Of a DNA stretch of 43,420 nucleotides, positions 21,762-29,801 are shown one piece after another (position 1 is the first letter of the stretch; each line of letters starts with the position of its first letter). The notes below the pieces were generated by a model. The model was not told the origin of the DNA. It saw only the letters and a program-made list of their open reading frames with translations, and made no database searches. Origin of the DNA: a virus; the IMG/VR virus record IMGVR_UViG_3300048592_000523, positions 1 to 43,420 of that record; one strand, 5' to 3'. The translations under genes and the position numbers were made by a program.

Positions 21762-22654
21762 CCAAAAGCAAAGTGACCGAATACGGTGGTGATCTCTACA
21801 ACGCAGACTGCTTCGACGTCTTCCCGCACATCAAGGAAGGCTCAATCGATATGGTGCTTTGCGACTTGCCCTACGGCGTAACCGACTGCGCATGGGATTC
21901 GGTGCTGCCATTTGACCAGCTTTGGGATGCGTTGGAGCGCATCGTAAAACCGAAGGGCGCCATCGTGCTTACCGCGACCAACCCGTTCGCGAGCGCGGCG
22001 GTCTCGTCCAAATATGACTGGTTTAGGCACGACTGGGTGTTCGAGAAAAACAACCACTCCAACTTCATGACTTCGAAGATCATGCCGCTGCGTTATCACG
22101 AATACGTTCTGGTCTTTGGCAAGCAGAGTCCAAACTATTACCCGATTATGACGGCGCGCAAGAATCGGCTGAGCAAGGCCTTCTATGCTCATGGACCGCG
22201 CGAGATCATTGGCCGCACGATCAAGGCCGGTAAGTTTAGCATCAGCGATATGCAGTATCCCGGCTCGGTGCAAAAGTTTGACGTCATGCGGCGCGGCGAC
22301 GCCAAGGGGCACCACCCTACGCAAAAACCGGTCTCGCTGTTCGAATACATGATCAAGACCTACTCGCTGCCCGGCGAGACGGTGCTCGATATGACGGTCG
22401 GCAGCGGCACCACCGCCATTGCCGCAATCAATACCGGGCGCAAGTATATCTGCGTCGAGCACGATAAGGCGATCTACAAGCGCATGGTGGATCGGGTGCG
22501 GACGCATTGGCACGCGACCGCAGCTTGGCGTCGCAAGCACGGTGAGAAGATGATCGCAGATGAGATGAAGGCCAAGGAGGCCTTTTTCAAACTGCTTAAG
22601 CAGCGCGGCGAGCGTGGCGGTGGTGAGTCCGAGCGGGTGAGGATTGCCAAATGA
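21758..22654 (+). CDS. DNA methyltransferase (N6-adenine or N4-cytosine, beta class)
   Basis: A 298-residue modification methylase. The order of motifs is catalytic motif IV DLPYG (about residue 32), a central variable region, then motif I-type DMTVGSGTTAIAA with SAM-binding Gly residues and HHPTQKPVSLFEY before it, which is the beta-class order. Asp-Leu-Pro-Tyr replaces the usual D/N/S-PP-Y/W at one position. The C-terminus is helical and basic. No restriction partner is visible, so it is a solitary methylase that may protect phage DNA or alter promoters. Codon use (many GTC, GAT, ATG-rich blocks) differs somewhat from neighbours. Start ATG overlaps the preceding stop. Confidence 0.87.
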   Translation: MTKSKVTEYGGDLYNADCFDVFPHIKEGSIDMVLCDLPYGVTDCAWDSVLPFDQLWDALERIVKPKGAIVLTATNPFASAAVSSKYDWFRHDWVFEKNNHSNFMTSKIMPLRYHEYVLVFGKQSPNYYPIMTARKNRLSKAFYAHGPREIIGRTIKAGKFSISDMQYPGSVQKFDVMRRGDAKGHHPTQKPVSLFEYMIKTYSLPGETVLDMTVGSGTTAIAAINTGRKYICVEHDKAIYKRMVDRVRTHWHATAAWRRKHGEKMIADEMKAKEAFFKLLKQRGERGGGESERVRIAK

Positions 22655-22800
22655 TGATGCGTAAACTTGAGCGGCCTGATCCGGTGGTCGATGTGTATGT
22701 GTTCAGGCGCGGCGTTGGTTTGGTTGAACGGTGGCGCGCTGTGCGCATAGGCAGCAGCGTGTTTATGATCCCGGGCAGCTATCACGAGGCACGGCAATGA
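22651..22800 (+). CDS. Small protein of unknown function (49 aa)
   Basis: Starts with three consecutive ATG codons at 22651, overlapping the methylase stop, and ends in an ATGA overlap with the next gene, so it is coupled at both ends. The product (MMMRKLERPDPVVDVYVFRR then RWRAVRIGSSVFMIPGSYHE) looks like a small beta-rich protein. No family recognised. Confidence 0.6.
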   Translation: MMMRKLERPDPVVDVYVFRRGVGLVERWRAVRIGSSVFMIPGSYHEARQ

Positions 22801-23813
22801 GCAGCGGCGAGGCACTGGTAACGGCCGACATACACTTGGCCATCAACCCGCGCGACCATTACCGGCTGCAGTACATGCGCACGATGCCCGACCGCTTGAA
22901 GCGCGGGCAGGTGGACAGCTTTGTGATACTTGGCGACCTGTGCGAGGAAAAGGACGAGCACAACTCGTGGCTCGTGAATCAGGTGACCGACCTGATTGTT
23001 GAATGTGCCATCTATAGCAAGGTCTACATCCTGCTTGGCAACCACGATTACATCGACCGCGCGCATCCCTTCTTTGTGTACCTGCGCCACCTGCACAATG
23101 TGGTGTTCATCACTGAGCCGTGCATCTACAAAGTCAAAGGCATCGGCATCGTGACTTGGTTGCCGCACACACGCCAGCCCGAGAAGGATTGGGAGGCGGT
23201 GGTGTGCACCGATGCTTACCGGCATTGCGACGTCGTGTTCGCGCACCAAACATTTGAAGGCGCGCAGGTAGCGAACGGCAAGCGTCTGAGCGGCGTGCCG
23301 ACCGACCTGCTGCCGTACGACAAAACAATCATCGCAGGCGACATCCACGTGCCGCAAACGGTTGGCCGCGTTGAGTACGTTGGCTCGCCTTACCGCATTG
23401 ACTTTGGCGACGAGTGGGATGGCCGCTTGCTGCGGTACTGCAATGGCAAGCGCATGAACGACCTGTCGGTGGCTGCAACGCAGAAGCGGCTAATCAAGGT
23501 GCGCAAGCCCGAGGAGATTGGCAGCGCGCAGTTTAACCGGGGCGATATCCTGAAGGTGATGGTCGACCACAATGACAACGAGCCGTGGTCACAAACCGTT
23601 AGCGTGGTGCGCGGCATCGTGGCTCGCATGGGCGCTATAGCACACACGGTGGTGCCGACCGGTGGTGTGGCGCTGGGGAAGCGCGTGCGCATCAAACAAC
23701 GTAAGCAGGCCAAGGACGACCTGCAGGTGGTGGAGGAGTTCGGCAAGCGTGTTGGTGTTGATGACCGCACGCTTAAGACCGGCAAGTTTATCATGGGAAG
23801 GAGCAAGGCATGA
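22797..23813 (+). CDS. SbcD/Mre11-like metallophosphatase (gp47-like)
   Basis: A 338-residue calcineurin-type phosphoesterase. Metal-binding motifs appear in order: D11-x-H13 (TADIHLA), LGDLCEEKDEH, LLGNHDY, FAHQTF and IAGDIHVPQ. The C-terminal third is a capping region with a basic end. In SbcCD/Mre11-Rad50 and T4 gp46/47 this subunit is the nuclease. The ATPase partner lies 510 bp downstream (24323), with three tiny genes between, all in overlapping start-stop order. It should process DNA ends for recombination-dependent replication. Confidence 0.9.
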   Translation: MSSGEALVTADIHLAINPRDHYRLQYMRTMPDRLKRGQVDSFVILGDLCEEKDEHNSWLVNQVTDLIVECAIYSKVYILLGNHDYIDRAHPFFVYLRHLHNVVFITEPCIYKVKGIGIVTWLPHTRQPEKDWEAVVCTDAYRHCDVVFAHQTFEGAQVANGKRLSGVPTDLLPYDKTIIAGDIHVPQTVGRVEYVGSPYRIDFGDEWDGRLLRYCNGKRMNDLSVAATQKRLIKVRKPEEIGSAQFNRGDILKVMVDHNDNEPWSQTVSVVRGIVARMGAIAHTVVPTGGVALGKRVRIKQRKQAKDDLQVVEEFGKRVGVDDRTLKTGKFIMGRSKA

Positions 23814-24028
23814 GTGCATTCGATAAATTGCCCGGTGTTCGAAAGCCGGGTGTTGAGGACTATCAGAAGGCGTTGGCGCTGGCACTCAAGATGCTTGCGC
23901 CACATGAGCCACCGGATAGCCGGAACGTATCCGAGGAGTTCGTTGCACTTGCCTGCATCCAGAATCAGCAGTGCTCGGACAACGTGATGCTGATCATTGA
24001 CCGGGCTTTGGCGAGGGAAGAGTCATGA
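23810..24028 (+). CDS. Small protein of unknown function (72 aa)
   Basis: ATGA overlaps at both ends. The product is mostly helical (VEDYQKALALALKMLAPHEP then VSEEFVALACIQNQQCSDNV). Nothing identifies it. Its position between the two SbcCD-like genes suggests it belongs to the recombination operon, although small spacer genes of this kind in phages are often unrelated to their neighbours. Confidence 0.6.
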   Translation: MSAFDKLPGVRKPGVEDYQKALALALKMLAPHEPPDSRNVSEEFVALACIQNQQCSDNVMLIIDRALAREES

Positions 24029-24162
24029 GTCTGCTGTATTACCTGATGCAAGTGCGGTGGCAGGGAGGTTGGTACAACGGTTGGTGCGCGTGGCGCACTG
24101 GCCTTACAGCGTACGCCTGCATCGTTGCTGACATTGTGATCATATTGGCGCTTAGCAAATGA
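24025..24162 (+). CDS. Tiny membrane protein (45 aa)
   Basis: Starts in an ATGA overlap and ends in one. The sequence has many Trp (VRWQGGWYNGWCAWRTG) and a C-terminal hydrophobic helix (TAYACIVADIVIILALSK). Possibly an inner-membrane peptide; function unknown. Confidence 0.55.
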   Translation: MSLLYYLMQVRWQGGWYNGWCAWRTGLTAYACIVADIVIILALSK

Positions 24163-24326
24163 AAATCACAGCCGAGATGCTGCATGCGTGGTTTGTGGCT
24201 CAAAACGACTGCGCATTGGTGACCGATCCTGATGGTGCTGGCAACGTGATGATTGACGGCGTTTTCAACTTTGTAAGCCTTGCTGATAACATCAACGCAG
24301 TTGTGCAGCAGCAGGGCGACAAATGA
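24159..24326 (+). CDS. Small acidic protein (55 aa)
   Basis: Overlaps both neighbours by four bases (ATGA). The product runs MKITAEMLHAWFVAQNDCAL, then VMIDGVFNFVSLADNINAVV. It is a probable small alpha/beta protein without motif. Its codon use resembles that of the AT-richer small genes nearby. Confidence 0.55.
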   Translation: MKITAEMLHAWFVAQNDCALVTDPDGAGNVMIDGVFNFVSLADNINAVVQQQGDK

Positions 24327-26173
24327 AGGCCATCGAGTTTGTCAGCGTAACGGTCGAGAACTTCAAGTCGTACCGTGGCAAACACGTGCTGCGCTTCGAT
24401 GCGTACGATAGTGGTGTGCACTTTGTGAAGGCCATCAACAAGGTGCAGCCCCGGCTTGGCAGCAATGGCTCGGGAAAATCCACGCTATGGGCCGACGCGC
24501 CCAACTGGTGCCTGTATGGCAAGACCGGTGGTGGCCTGCGCGGCACCGACGTCAAGCCGTGGAGCCGCAAGGCCAAGGGACCAACCAGTGTAAAACTGCG
24601 CCTGTTAGTCACCGGCAAAGAGCATGTGATACGGCGTAGCATCAACCCAAGTCTGCTTTGGATCGACGGCAAGGATGCATCGCAGGAAGCGGTCGAGCGG
24701 CTGGTTGGCATGACGCAGGTGACTTTCAATAACACCGTCATCTTGGGGCAGGGCCGCGATTTGTTTTTTGATTTGAAGCCGCGCGACAAGATGGCGTTGT
24801 TTGTGGATGCGCTGCAGCTTGGCAAATGGGACGACCGCAGCCGCACCGCATCCGCTCGTGCACAGGAACTTGCGCTAAGCGCCAGCAACATCGAGGGCGA
24901 AATCACTGGCTTGCGCACGTCGCTTGCCGGACTCGAATCGTATATGCGTAGCGAGCAAGCCAAGTCGGAGGACTGGGATGCGCAGCGGCGCAAGGCAATC
25001 AAAGAGGCCAAGGCAAACCTAGCGGTGCTGGAAAAGCTGCACACCGCCGCGCAGCGTGCACGGGACACGGCCGACCTTGCACTGGAGTCGGCTGAAACCG
25101 AACGCAGGCACTACGAGCGCAAGCTGCCCGATGCCGAGGAAGCATTGCTGCAGGCCGACAAGGCTCTGCAGGCCGAGGAGGCCCGGGTAGCACAGGCAAA
25201 GGCTAAGCTGCGTGGTGCGCGCAGTGAACTGGATGACATAGGTGATGGCGACAAATGCGATCACTGCGGCCAATCACTGAAAGGCACGGCACTGGAGCGG
25301 CACCGGGCCGAGCTAAGGAAGCGCATCAAAGCGTTGCGCAAGGAGGCTGATGATGGCGTTAGACCACCAGTCGCACAGAAGGCGCAGGAGGCTGACATGC
25401 AAGTGCGGCACCTGCGACAAATGCAACGCAAATTTACAGCCGAGGCGATTGCGGCCCGCGACACTCTGGAAAGCAAAGCCCGGCTTTACGAGGAAGCCAA
25501 AGCGCAAATAGCTGCAGCGGCCAAGGCCATGCAGGGGCACGAGGACGAAACCAACCCGCACGCCCAAACCCTAGTCACCCTGCGCAAGCGCATGCGCAAG
25601 GCAGAAGCCGACATCAGGGATGCCACCGATGAACTGCGCAGCGTGCAGGCCAAGCACCAGCGTGCGCAGTATTGGGTGAAGGGCTTCAAGGACGTGCGCC
25701 TGTACGTGCTGGAGGAGGTGTTGCAGGAATTGGAATTGACCACCAACGCAATGCTCGATGATGCAGGGCTGGTGGATTGGGTGTGCACCTTTAAGCTGGA
25801 ACGCGAAGGCGCAAAGGGCAGTGTGTTTGGACTGCATGTGTTGATTGAGTCACCTGATAGTGCGGGGCGTGTGAAATGGGAATCATGGTCGGGGGGCGAA
25901 GCGCAACGGCTGCGCATCGTAAGTGCGCTGGCGCTAAAGGAGGTGCTGTTGAATCGCGCGGGCGTGGAGCCTTTGCTGGAGGTTATCGACGAACCGACGC
26001 GCGGCTTGAGCAGCGAAGGCGTGGACGACTTGGTGGAGTACCTGCAGGCGCGCGCAACGCGGCTGGACCTGCCGGTGTTTTTGATCGACCACGCGGCCCG
26101 GGAGTCGGCCCGCTTTGCCAGCGTGACCACGGTGGTGCGGGACACCACCGGCAGCCACCTGCAGGGGGCCTAA
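24323..26173 (+). CDS. SbcC/Rad50-like ATPase (gp46-like)
   Basis: A 616-residue SMC-type ATPase. The N-terminal lobe has the Walker A GSNGSGKST (residues 46-54) after VENFKSYRGKH. A long coiled coil follows (about 180-300 and 330-480) with a zinc hook C312-D-H-C315 in the middle. The C-terminal lobe carries the ABC signature WSGGEAQRL (522-530) and Walker B LLEVIDEPTRGL with D556-E557. Length is short compared with SbcC (over 1000 residues) because the coiled coil is short. It is the partner of the 22797 metallophosphatase; together they resect or process double-strand ends. The gene ends 226 bases before the NusG-like gene, closing the recombination operon. Confidence 0.9.
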   Translation: MKAIEFVSVTVENFKSYRGKHVLRFDAYDSGVHFVKAINKVQPRLGSNGSGKSTLWADAPNWCLYGKTGGGLRGTDVKPWSRKAKGPTSVKLRLLVTGKEHVIRRSINPSLLWIDGKDASQEAVERLVGMTQVTFNNTVILGQGRDLFFDLKPRDKMALFVDALQLGKWDDRSRTASARAQELALSASNIEGEITGLRTSLAGLESYMRSEQAKSEDWDAQRRKAIKEAKANLAVLEKLHTAAQRARDTADLALESAETERRHYERKLPDAEEALLQADKALQAEEARVAQAKAKLRGARSELDDIGDGDKCDHCGQSLKGTALERHRAELRKRIKALRKEADDGVRPPVAQKAQEADMQVRHLRQMQRKFTAEAIAARDTLESKARLYEEAKAQIAAAAKAMQGHEDETNPHAQTLVTLRKRMRKAEADIRDATDELRSVQAKHQRAQYWVKGFKDVRLYVLEEVLQELELTTNAMLDDAGLVDWVCTFKLEREGAKGSVFGLHVLIESPDSAGRVKWESWSGGEAQRLRIVSALALKEVLLNRAGVEPLLEVIDEPTRGLSSEGVDDLVEYLQARATRLDLPVFLIDHAARESARFASVTTVVRDTTGSHLQGA

Positions 26174-26398
26174 CCGGGGGGCTGCCCCGGGGGCTGGGTA
26201 GCAGCCCGAATTGCGGTCAGCCACAACCCGAAATAAGCCTGACCGGTGCGATTCCAGCGCCCGGGGGCGGTAGGGGTAGCCCCCAGCCCCAGCCAGCGCA
26301 CGGACGGGGCTTATTTCCAGCCCGGCTACCCGGGAAAATAGGCCCGGTTCGGCCCAAAATTTGCGGATACCGCCCGAATCGCATACAGCCCCCTGCCC
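26174..26398 (+). other. Structured intergenic region with long inverted repeats
   Basis: The region has GC-rich runs and two nested inverted repeats that face each other: GAAATAAGCC (26230-26239) with GGCTTATTTC (26308-26317), 10 bp exact, and GGGTAGC (26196-26202) with GCTACCC (26325-26331). Inside lies GCGCCCGGGGGC. The reverse complement of the first arm plus flanks, TCAGGCTTATTTCGG, also occurs at 10828-10842 before another gene. CATACA (26382-26387) could be a -10, 11 bases before the NusG-like start, with no SD, so the transcript might be nearly leaderless. No gene is visible. Confidence 0.55.
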
Positions 26399-26893
26399 AT
26401 GCAAGGCGCATGGCTACTGGCACAGGTGAAGGGCGGGCGCGAACGGTACGCGGCCGACAACGTACGCAAGCAGGGGCACGAGCCGTACCTGCCGCAATAC
26501 TGGTGCGAGCGCACCAAGCAGCGCCGGGCATTGTTCCCGGCTTATTTGTTCATCCGCAGTGTCGATGCGACTTGGCATTGGATCGAGTCAACGTATGGCT
26601 GCCGCAAGGTGGTGGCGGTTGGGGAGCAAGCGTACCAAGTGCCGCTCGGTCTGATCAAAGGACTCAAAGCACAGGAAAACAAGAACGGTGTCATCGAGTT
26701 GCCCAAGGCGACACCACGCACACAGTACAAGCGGGACGACGCAGTGCGCGTACGCGAAGAGACGCATCCCTTTTGGGGCCATGTCGGAATCTTCCAGCAC
26801 TACACAGCAGCAAAGCGTATCAGCATCCTTTTGTCGGTACTCGGCAAATGGGTGCCAGCCGAAATCGACGAGGCGATGACCGAGCCTGTGTAA
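26399..26893 (+). CDS. NusG/RfaH-like transcription elongation factor
   Basis: A 164-residue protein beginning MQGAWLLAQVKGGRERYA, the NGN-domain start, followed by KQGHEPYLPQYW and RALFPAYLFIR, typical of NusG paralogues. The KOW-containing C-terminal domain follows, with KRDDAVRVREETHPFWGHVG then ISILLSVLGKW and a PAEIDEAM helix. NusG paralogues such as RfaH suppress pausing and termination. This gene stands alone between the replication block and the virion block, ahead of an intrinsic terminator (26970), so it may control late transcription. No ribosome site precedes ATG 26399. Function in antitermination is inferred. Confidence 0.85.
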   Translation: MQGAWLLAQVKGGRERYAADNVRKQGHEPYLPQYWCERTKQRRALFPAYLFIRSVDATWHWIESTYGCRKVVAVGEQAYQVPLGLIKGLKAQENKNGVIELPKATPRTQYKRDDAVRVREETHPFWGHVGIFQHYTAAKRISILLSVLGKWVPAEIDEAMTEPV

Positions 26894-26924
26894 CAGGCCT
26901 GCACGTCGAGCGGCTGTACCACCG

Positions 26925-26965
26925 GGGCTTTTGCAGCCTCCGGTGCGGTAGCCATCGCAAAGCCC
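26925..26965 (+). other. Bulged hairpin after NusG-like gene
   Basis: GGGCTTTTGC (26925-26934) can pair with GCAAAGCCC (26957-26965), with one bulged T. The loop contains GCAGCCTCCGGTGCGGTA. It lies between the stop and the terminator and may be an attenuator-like alternate structure. Confidence 0.35.
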
Positions 26966-26969
26966 AATT

Positions 26970-26996
26970 AAAGCGCCGTTCATCGCGGCGCTTTTT
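26970..26996 (+). terminator. Intrinsic terminator
   Basis: AAAGCGCCG (26970-26978) and CGGCGCTTT (26986-26994) form a 9-bp stem with a 7-nt loop, followed by a T-run (26992-26996). This is the only clear Rho-independent terminator in the window and it closes the NusG-like unit, 22 bases before the next start. Confidence 0.85.
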
Positions 26997-27017
26997 CTAT
27001 TCAAGCGGGAGGCAGTG

Positions 27018-27227
27018 ATGAGCGTAGCGGCGACGGTGTTCGCGGTTTACTACCTGTTCGGCCAAGGCGTGTTGGCGTTGGGCCTGCTGATAAGCAAGCC
27101 AAATGACGACACCATCAACACACTGCGCAAGATGACGGTGCCGTGCTGGCTGCTGGCAATACTGGCGCACGTGATGCTGCTGTTTTGGCCGGTGCTGGTT
27201 TACTGGAATTACAAGGACAAGGCTTGA
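27018..27227 (+). CDS. Small membrane protein with two transmembrane helices (69 aa)
   Basis: ATG 27018 follows GGGAGG (27006-27011). Two hydrophobic helices are visible: AATVFAVYYLFGQGVLALGL and CWLLAILAHVMLLFWPVLVYW, joined by a polar KPNDDTINTLRK loop, with a basic/acidic C-terminus (NYKDKA). Such proteins at the start of a virion operon are sometimes holin-like, but nothing specific supports that and lysis genes are not visible here. It is the first gene after the terminator. Confidence 0.65.
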   Translation: MSVAATVFAVYYLFGQGVLALGLLISKPNDDTINTLRKMTVPCWLLAILAHVMLLFWPVLVYWNYKDKA

Positions 27228-27856
27228 TGATGGATACGGCGGCAAAACAGCGCGAACACTATAAGCAGGTGAAAGCCCGCCTGAATGCGCCGTCGTCTAT
27301 CATCGACCCGGAGGCCCCGTACCTGCGCGGCAATCGCAAGCTGCATCCGGTGCTCGACAATCAGCTAGGCGACCCACCGGTTGAACTGGCACCGCACGAG
27401 GTTCGTAGCCGCGCGCACAAAATCCGCACCAAAGCTTTGCTGCACAAGACAAGGAAAGCAGCCAAGGCAACACAGGCTGCAGCCCGCAAGCGTAGGCAGG
27501 AGATCACGCGGCCGTACGATGAATGGGAGGCAATGGATGCATCGGCGGATAAGCCCACTAGCGATGATGGCAGCAATGGCGGCAATAGGCCCCATGACGA
27601 TGCATCGTGCGCAAAGGGATTTGCACCAAAGGCAAGCGCACAAGGATTCCAGCAATGGCTCGCCCAACGCAGGGGACAACAAGATTCCGCAAACACCGGA
27701 TGCATCGCAAACAACGATGACAAGACAACAGCGCAGGCAGATGCAGCGCAGGCTGGACAAGCAGACCAGCAGGTAATGACGCTGCCACCGCTGGAATACG
27801 TGCAACAGATATGTGATGCAGCCGATGCATCACGCGACCAAAAAATAGTGGAGTGA
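27227..27856 (+). CDS. Hypothetical protein (209 aa), helical and charged
   Basis: ATG 27227 overlaps the preceding stop; ATG 27230 is an alternative. The first 80 residues carry QREHYKQVKARLNAPSSIID and HEVRSRAHKIRTKALLHKTR, a basic helical region. The remainder is low-complexity, rich in Ala, Gln, Asp and Ser, and ends with a short helix (LEYVQQICDAADASRDQ). It may be an accessory packaging or head protein because of its position before the terminase genes. No motif recognised. Confidence 0.55.
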   Translation: MMDTAAKQREHYKQVKARLNAPSSIIDPEAPYLRGNRKLHPVLDNQLGDPPVELAPHEVRSRAHKIRTKALLHKTRKAAKATQAAARKRRQEITRPYDEWEAMDASADKPTSDDGSNGGNRPHDDASCAKGFAPKASAQGFQQWLAQRRGQQDSANTGCIANNDDKTTAQADAAQAGQADQQVMTLPPLEYVQQICDAADASRDQKIVE

Positions 27857-27864
27857 CATAGGCT

Positions 27865-28377
27865 ATGGGTACGGCAGAACGGGTACGCGTGCAGGTGACG
27901 GACAAGCATACGGGCAAGAGCCTGCCTGCTGTGATCGATGACACGCGCTTCCAGAAGGGCCACACCAAGCGCGGTGGACGCAAGCCCGGCAGCACCAACC
28001 GTCACACCGCATTGCTCAAGGATGCAATCATCGCTGCAGGCACCTCAGCCGGTGAACAAATCCTCGATGAAGCTATCCGCGAGACCCGGCGCTTGTGGCG
28101 TATCGCAAAGCGGCATGCGCACAGCAACGAGGACACGCTGTACGAGACACTGCAGAAGATGAAGGCGTACCGCGATGGCGGGCCTGACATGCTGACCGAG
28201 TATTTGAAATGGATGGCGCTGAACCATCCCAAGACCTACGGGGCCTTGCTGGGCCGCGTGCTGCCGTTCCACCTTACTGCCAAGGTTGACCACTCGCACC
28301 GCGAGTACAACAGCAAGGAGGAGATCATGGAACGGCTGAAAGAGGCTGGTGTGCCGATCCACACCATCAGCAATTGA
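27865..28377 (+). CDS. Putative terminase small subunit
   Basis: A 170-residue protein. The N-terminus has RFQKGHTKRGGRKPGSTNRH, a basic DNA-binding stretch often found in small phage packaging proteins, followed by helices and the segment MLTEYLKWMALNHPKTYGAL with LLGRVLPFHL. The pattern (F.KG...RGGRKPGS.N, .YL.W.A...P..F..LLGRVLP) is recurrent in genes just upstream of the large terminase in phages of Proteobacteria. A helix-turn-helix is not explicit. The GcrA-like and 29148 genes lie between it and the large subunit. Function would be recognition of the packaging site. Confidence 0.6.
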   Translation: MGTAERVRVQVTDKHTGKSLPAVIDDTRFQKGHTKRGGRKPGSTNRHTALLKDAIIAAGTSAGEQILDEAIRETRRLWRIAKRHAHSNEDTLYETLQKMKAYRDGGPDMLTEYLKWMALNHPKTYGALLGRVLPFHLTAKVDHSHREYNSKEEIMERLKEAGVPIHTISN

Positions 28378-28405
28378 ACTGTGTAGCGTAACGGGGGAAT
28401 ACCTG

Positions 28406-29137
28406 ATGACTGACGTGCCTAGCAAGATCGTACGCAAGCCACTGCCGTTGATTGCCGGTGAACTGCGCGACCGTGAAACCGGGGGGCAGCGTGCCAACAT
28501 CAACTGGCACGATGAGGAGTTGCTGGAGGTGCTGACCGCAGCACACAAGGAAGGGCTTAGCGCCACGCAGATCATGTTCCGCATCCATGATCATTACATC
28601 GTGCCAGCGCACGCCTCGTTGACACGCAATGCCGTGCTAGGCGCATTGCATCGCAAGGGCATCAAGGGCAGCGACCGGTCGTTCAGGCCACGCAGGACAA
28701 ACCCGAGCGACGTGCCTGCTGCATCCAAGCAGCGTGGCAGGCCCAAGGGTGTTGGTAATGGTGGCGGCCGTGCGCAGCGCATCGTTGCACAGGCGCAGGC
28801 CAATGCACGTGCGGCCGTAATGGCAGAAGGCAAAGCCGGTGCTGATGAGGTGCTGGCGCAGTACGGGGACCTTGAGCCTTGGGAACGCATGTCGATTCCG
28901 TTCATCGCACCCGAGGGCAAGCGCACCATTGCGCTGGTGAAGCTGAACGAGACCACGTGCCGTTGGCCATTCGAATGTGATGACGGCATGGAAGGCAAGC
29001 ACACGTTCTGCGGCGATGCTGTGCGCCCGGGCACAGGCTTCCCGTATTGCCCGATGCATGCGCGCCTAGCATCGGGCGGCATGCCACCGCCAAAGAAGTC
29101 CGCACCGTACCCAATGCGCACACGGCAAACACGCTAG
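28406..29137 (+). CDS. GcrA-family transcription regulator
   Basis: A 243-residue protein. Residues 30-90 read INWHDEELLEVLTAAHKEGL then SATQIMFRIHDHY and TRNAVLGALHRKGIKG, the GcrA helix-turn-helix (W.DE....L..L...GLSA.QI......TRNAV.G..HR.G). The C-terminus has the family's zinc-like tail: NETTCRWPFECDDG, HTFCGDAV and FPYCPMHARLA. GcrA binds promoters methylated by CcrM and assists sigma-70 transcription in alphaproteobacteria. A phage version beside the terminase genes could recruit host polymerase to late or methylated promoters. A beta-class methylase is also encoded (21758). The link between the two is a hypothesis. Confidence 0.85.
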   Translation: MTDVPSKIVRKPLPLIAGELRDRETGGQRANINWHDEELLEVLTAAHKEGLSATQIMFRIHDHYIVPAHASLTRNAVLGALHRKGIKGSDRSFRPRRTNPSDVPAASKQRGRPKGVGNGGGRAQRIVAQAQANARAAVMAEGKAGADEVLAQYGDLEPWERMSIPFIAPEGKRTIALVKLNETTCRWPFECDDGMEGKHTFCGDAVRPGTGFPYCPMHARLASGGMPPPKKSAPYPMRTRQTR

Positions 29138-29147
29138 GGAGGCGTTG

Positions 29148-29792
29148 ATGAGCAGGTATGCAGACATGACGCAGCGTGCATTGGAAAAGCACCTGCAGGA
29201 CTACGGCAAGCCCGGTGCATTGGTTGGTGTTGCAACACAAGTCATCATCGCCAATTACGATGCGGACGGCTATCGCACGTTCAGCGAGACCAGCTACCCT
29301 TATGCCAAGTATGCGAAGGCGGGCGGCTTCCCGTACGGCGCTGTGCTGGAGATGGTGGCTGCGGTCGAGCACCACTATGCCACGCACAAAGGCCCGCCGC
29401 GTGACTGGATGATATACGATGCAACAGCGCACCTTGATGCGGTGGGCCTGCTTGGTGCGTACCGCAGGGACATCCATTGGCTTGTTGATTGCGAACATGC
29501 CAAGCGCAAGGGCGAGCCGATGCCGACATGGATTGACACGATGAACCTGCATGTCGAGATGCATCGCCGCAAGCGCCGCAGGTTCGACCCGGAGCTTGGT
29601 TTTGCGCAGATGCCGATGCCTCGCGTGGCTTACAGTGCTGGTGCCGATGGCGACTTGGAGATCAAGCGCACCAGTGTTGTGCACGATGATGGCACGCACC
29701 CTGCACGTGATGCATCAGTGCCGATGCAGGCGCAGGCCTTCCTTGAGCCAAAGCCCAAGCGCTACCAGTGGCCCTTTAAGCCGCCGCACTGA
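29148..29792 (+). CDS. Hypothetical protein (214 aa) upstream of large terminase
   Basis: ATG 29148 follows GGGAGG (29137-29142) by five bases; TTG 29145 is less likely. The first 120 residues are a mixed alpha/beta domain (ALVGVATQVIIANYDADGYR then YPYAKYAKAGGFPYGAVLEM). The middle has a basic EMHRRKRRRFDPEL segment. The C-terminus is rich in Pro and aromatic residues (QWPFKPPH). No known family. Context suggests a packaging accessory or a protein co-expressed with the terminase. Confidence 0.6.
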   Translation: MSRYADMTQRALEKHLQDYGKPGALVGVATQVIIANYDADGYRTFSETSYPYAKYAKAGGFPYGAVLEMVAAVEHHYATHKGPPRDWMIYDATAHLDAVGLLGAYRRDIHWLVDCEHAKRKGEPMPTWIDTMNLHVEMHRRKRRRFDPELGFAQMPMPRVAYSAGADGDLEIKRTSVVHDDGTHPARDASVPMQAQAFLEPKPKRYQWPFKPPH

Positions 29793-29801
29793 CACAGACC
29801 A

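Noticed and set aside
21758-22654. Methylase considered as a CcrM (GANTC) homologue
   Set aside because: Motif order is the same class, but the sequence around the catalytic and target regions does not resemble CcrM; specificity cannot be told from sequence.
27018-27227. Two-helix membrane protein considered as a holin
   Set aside because: No endolysin or spanin gene is near it; the topology alone is not enough.
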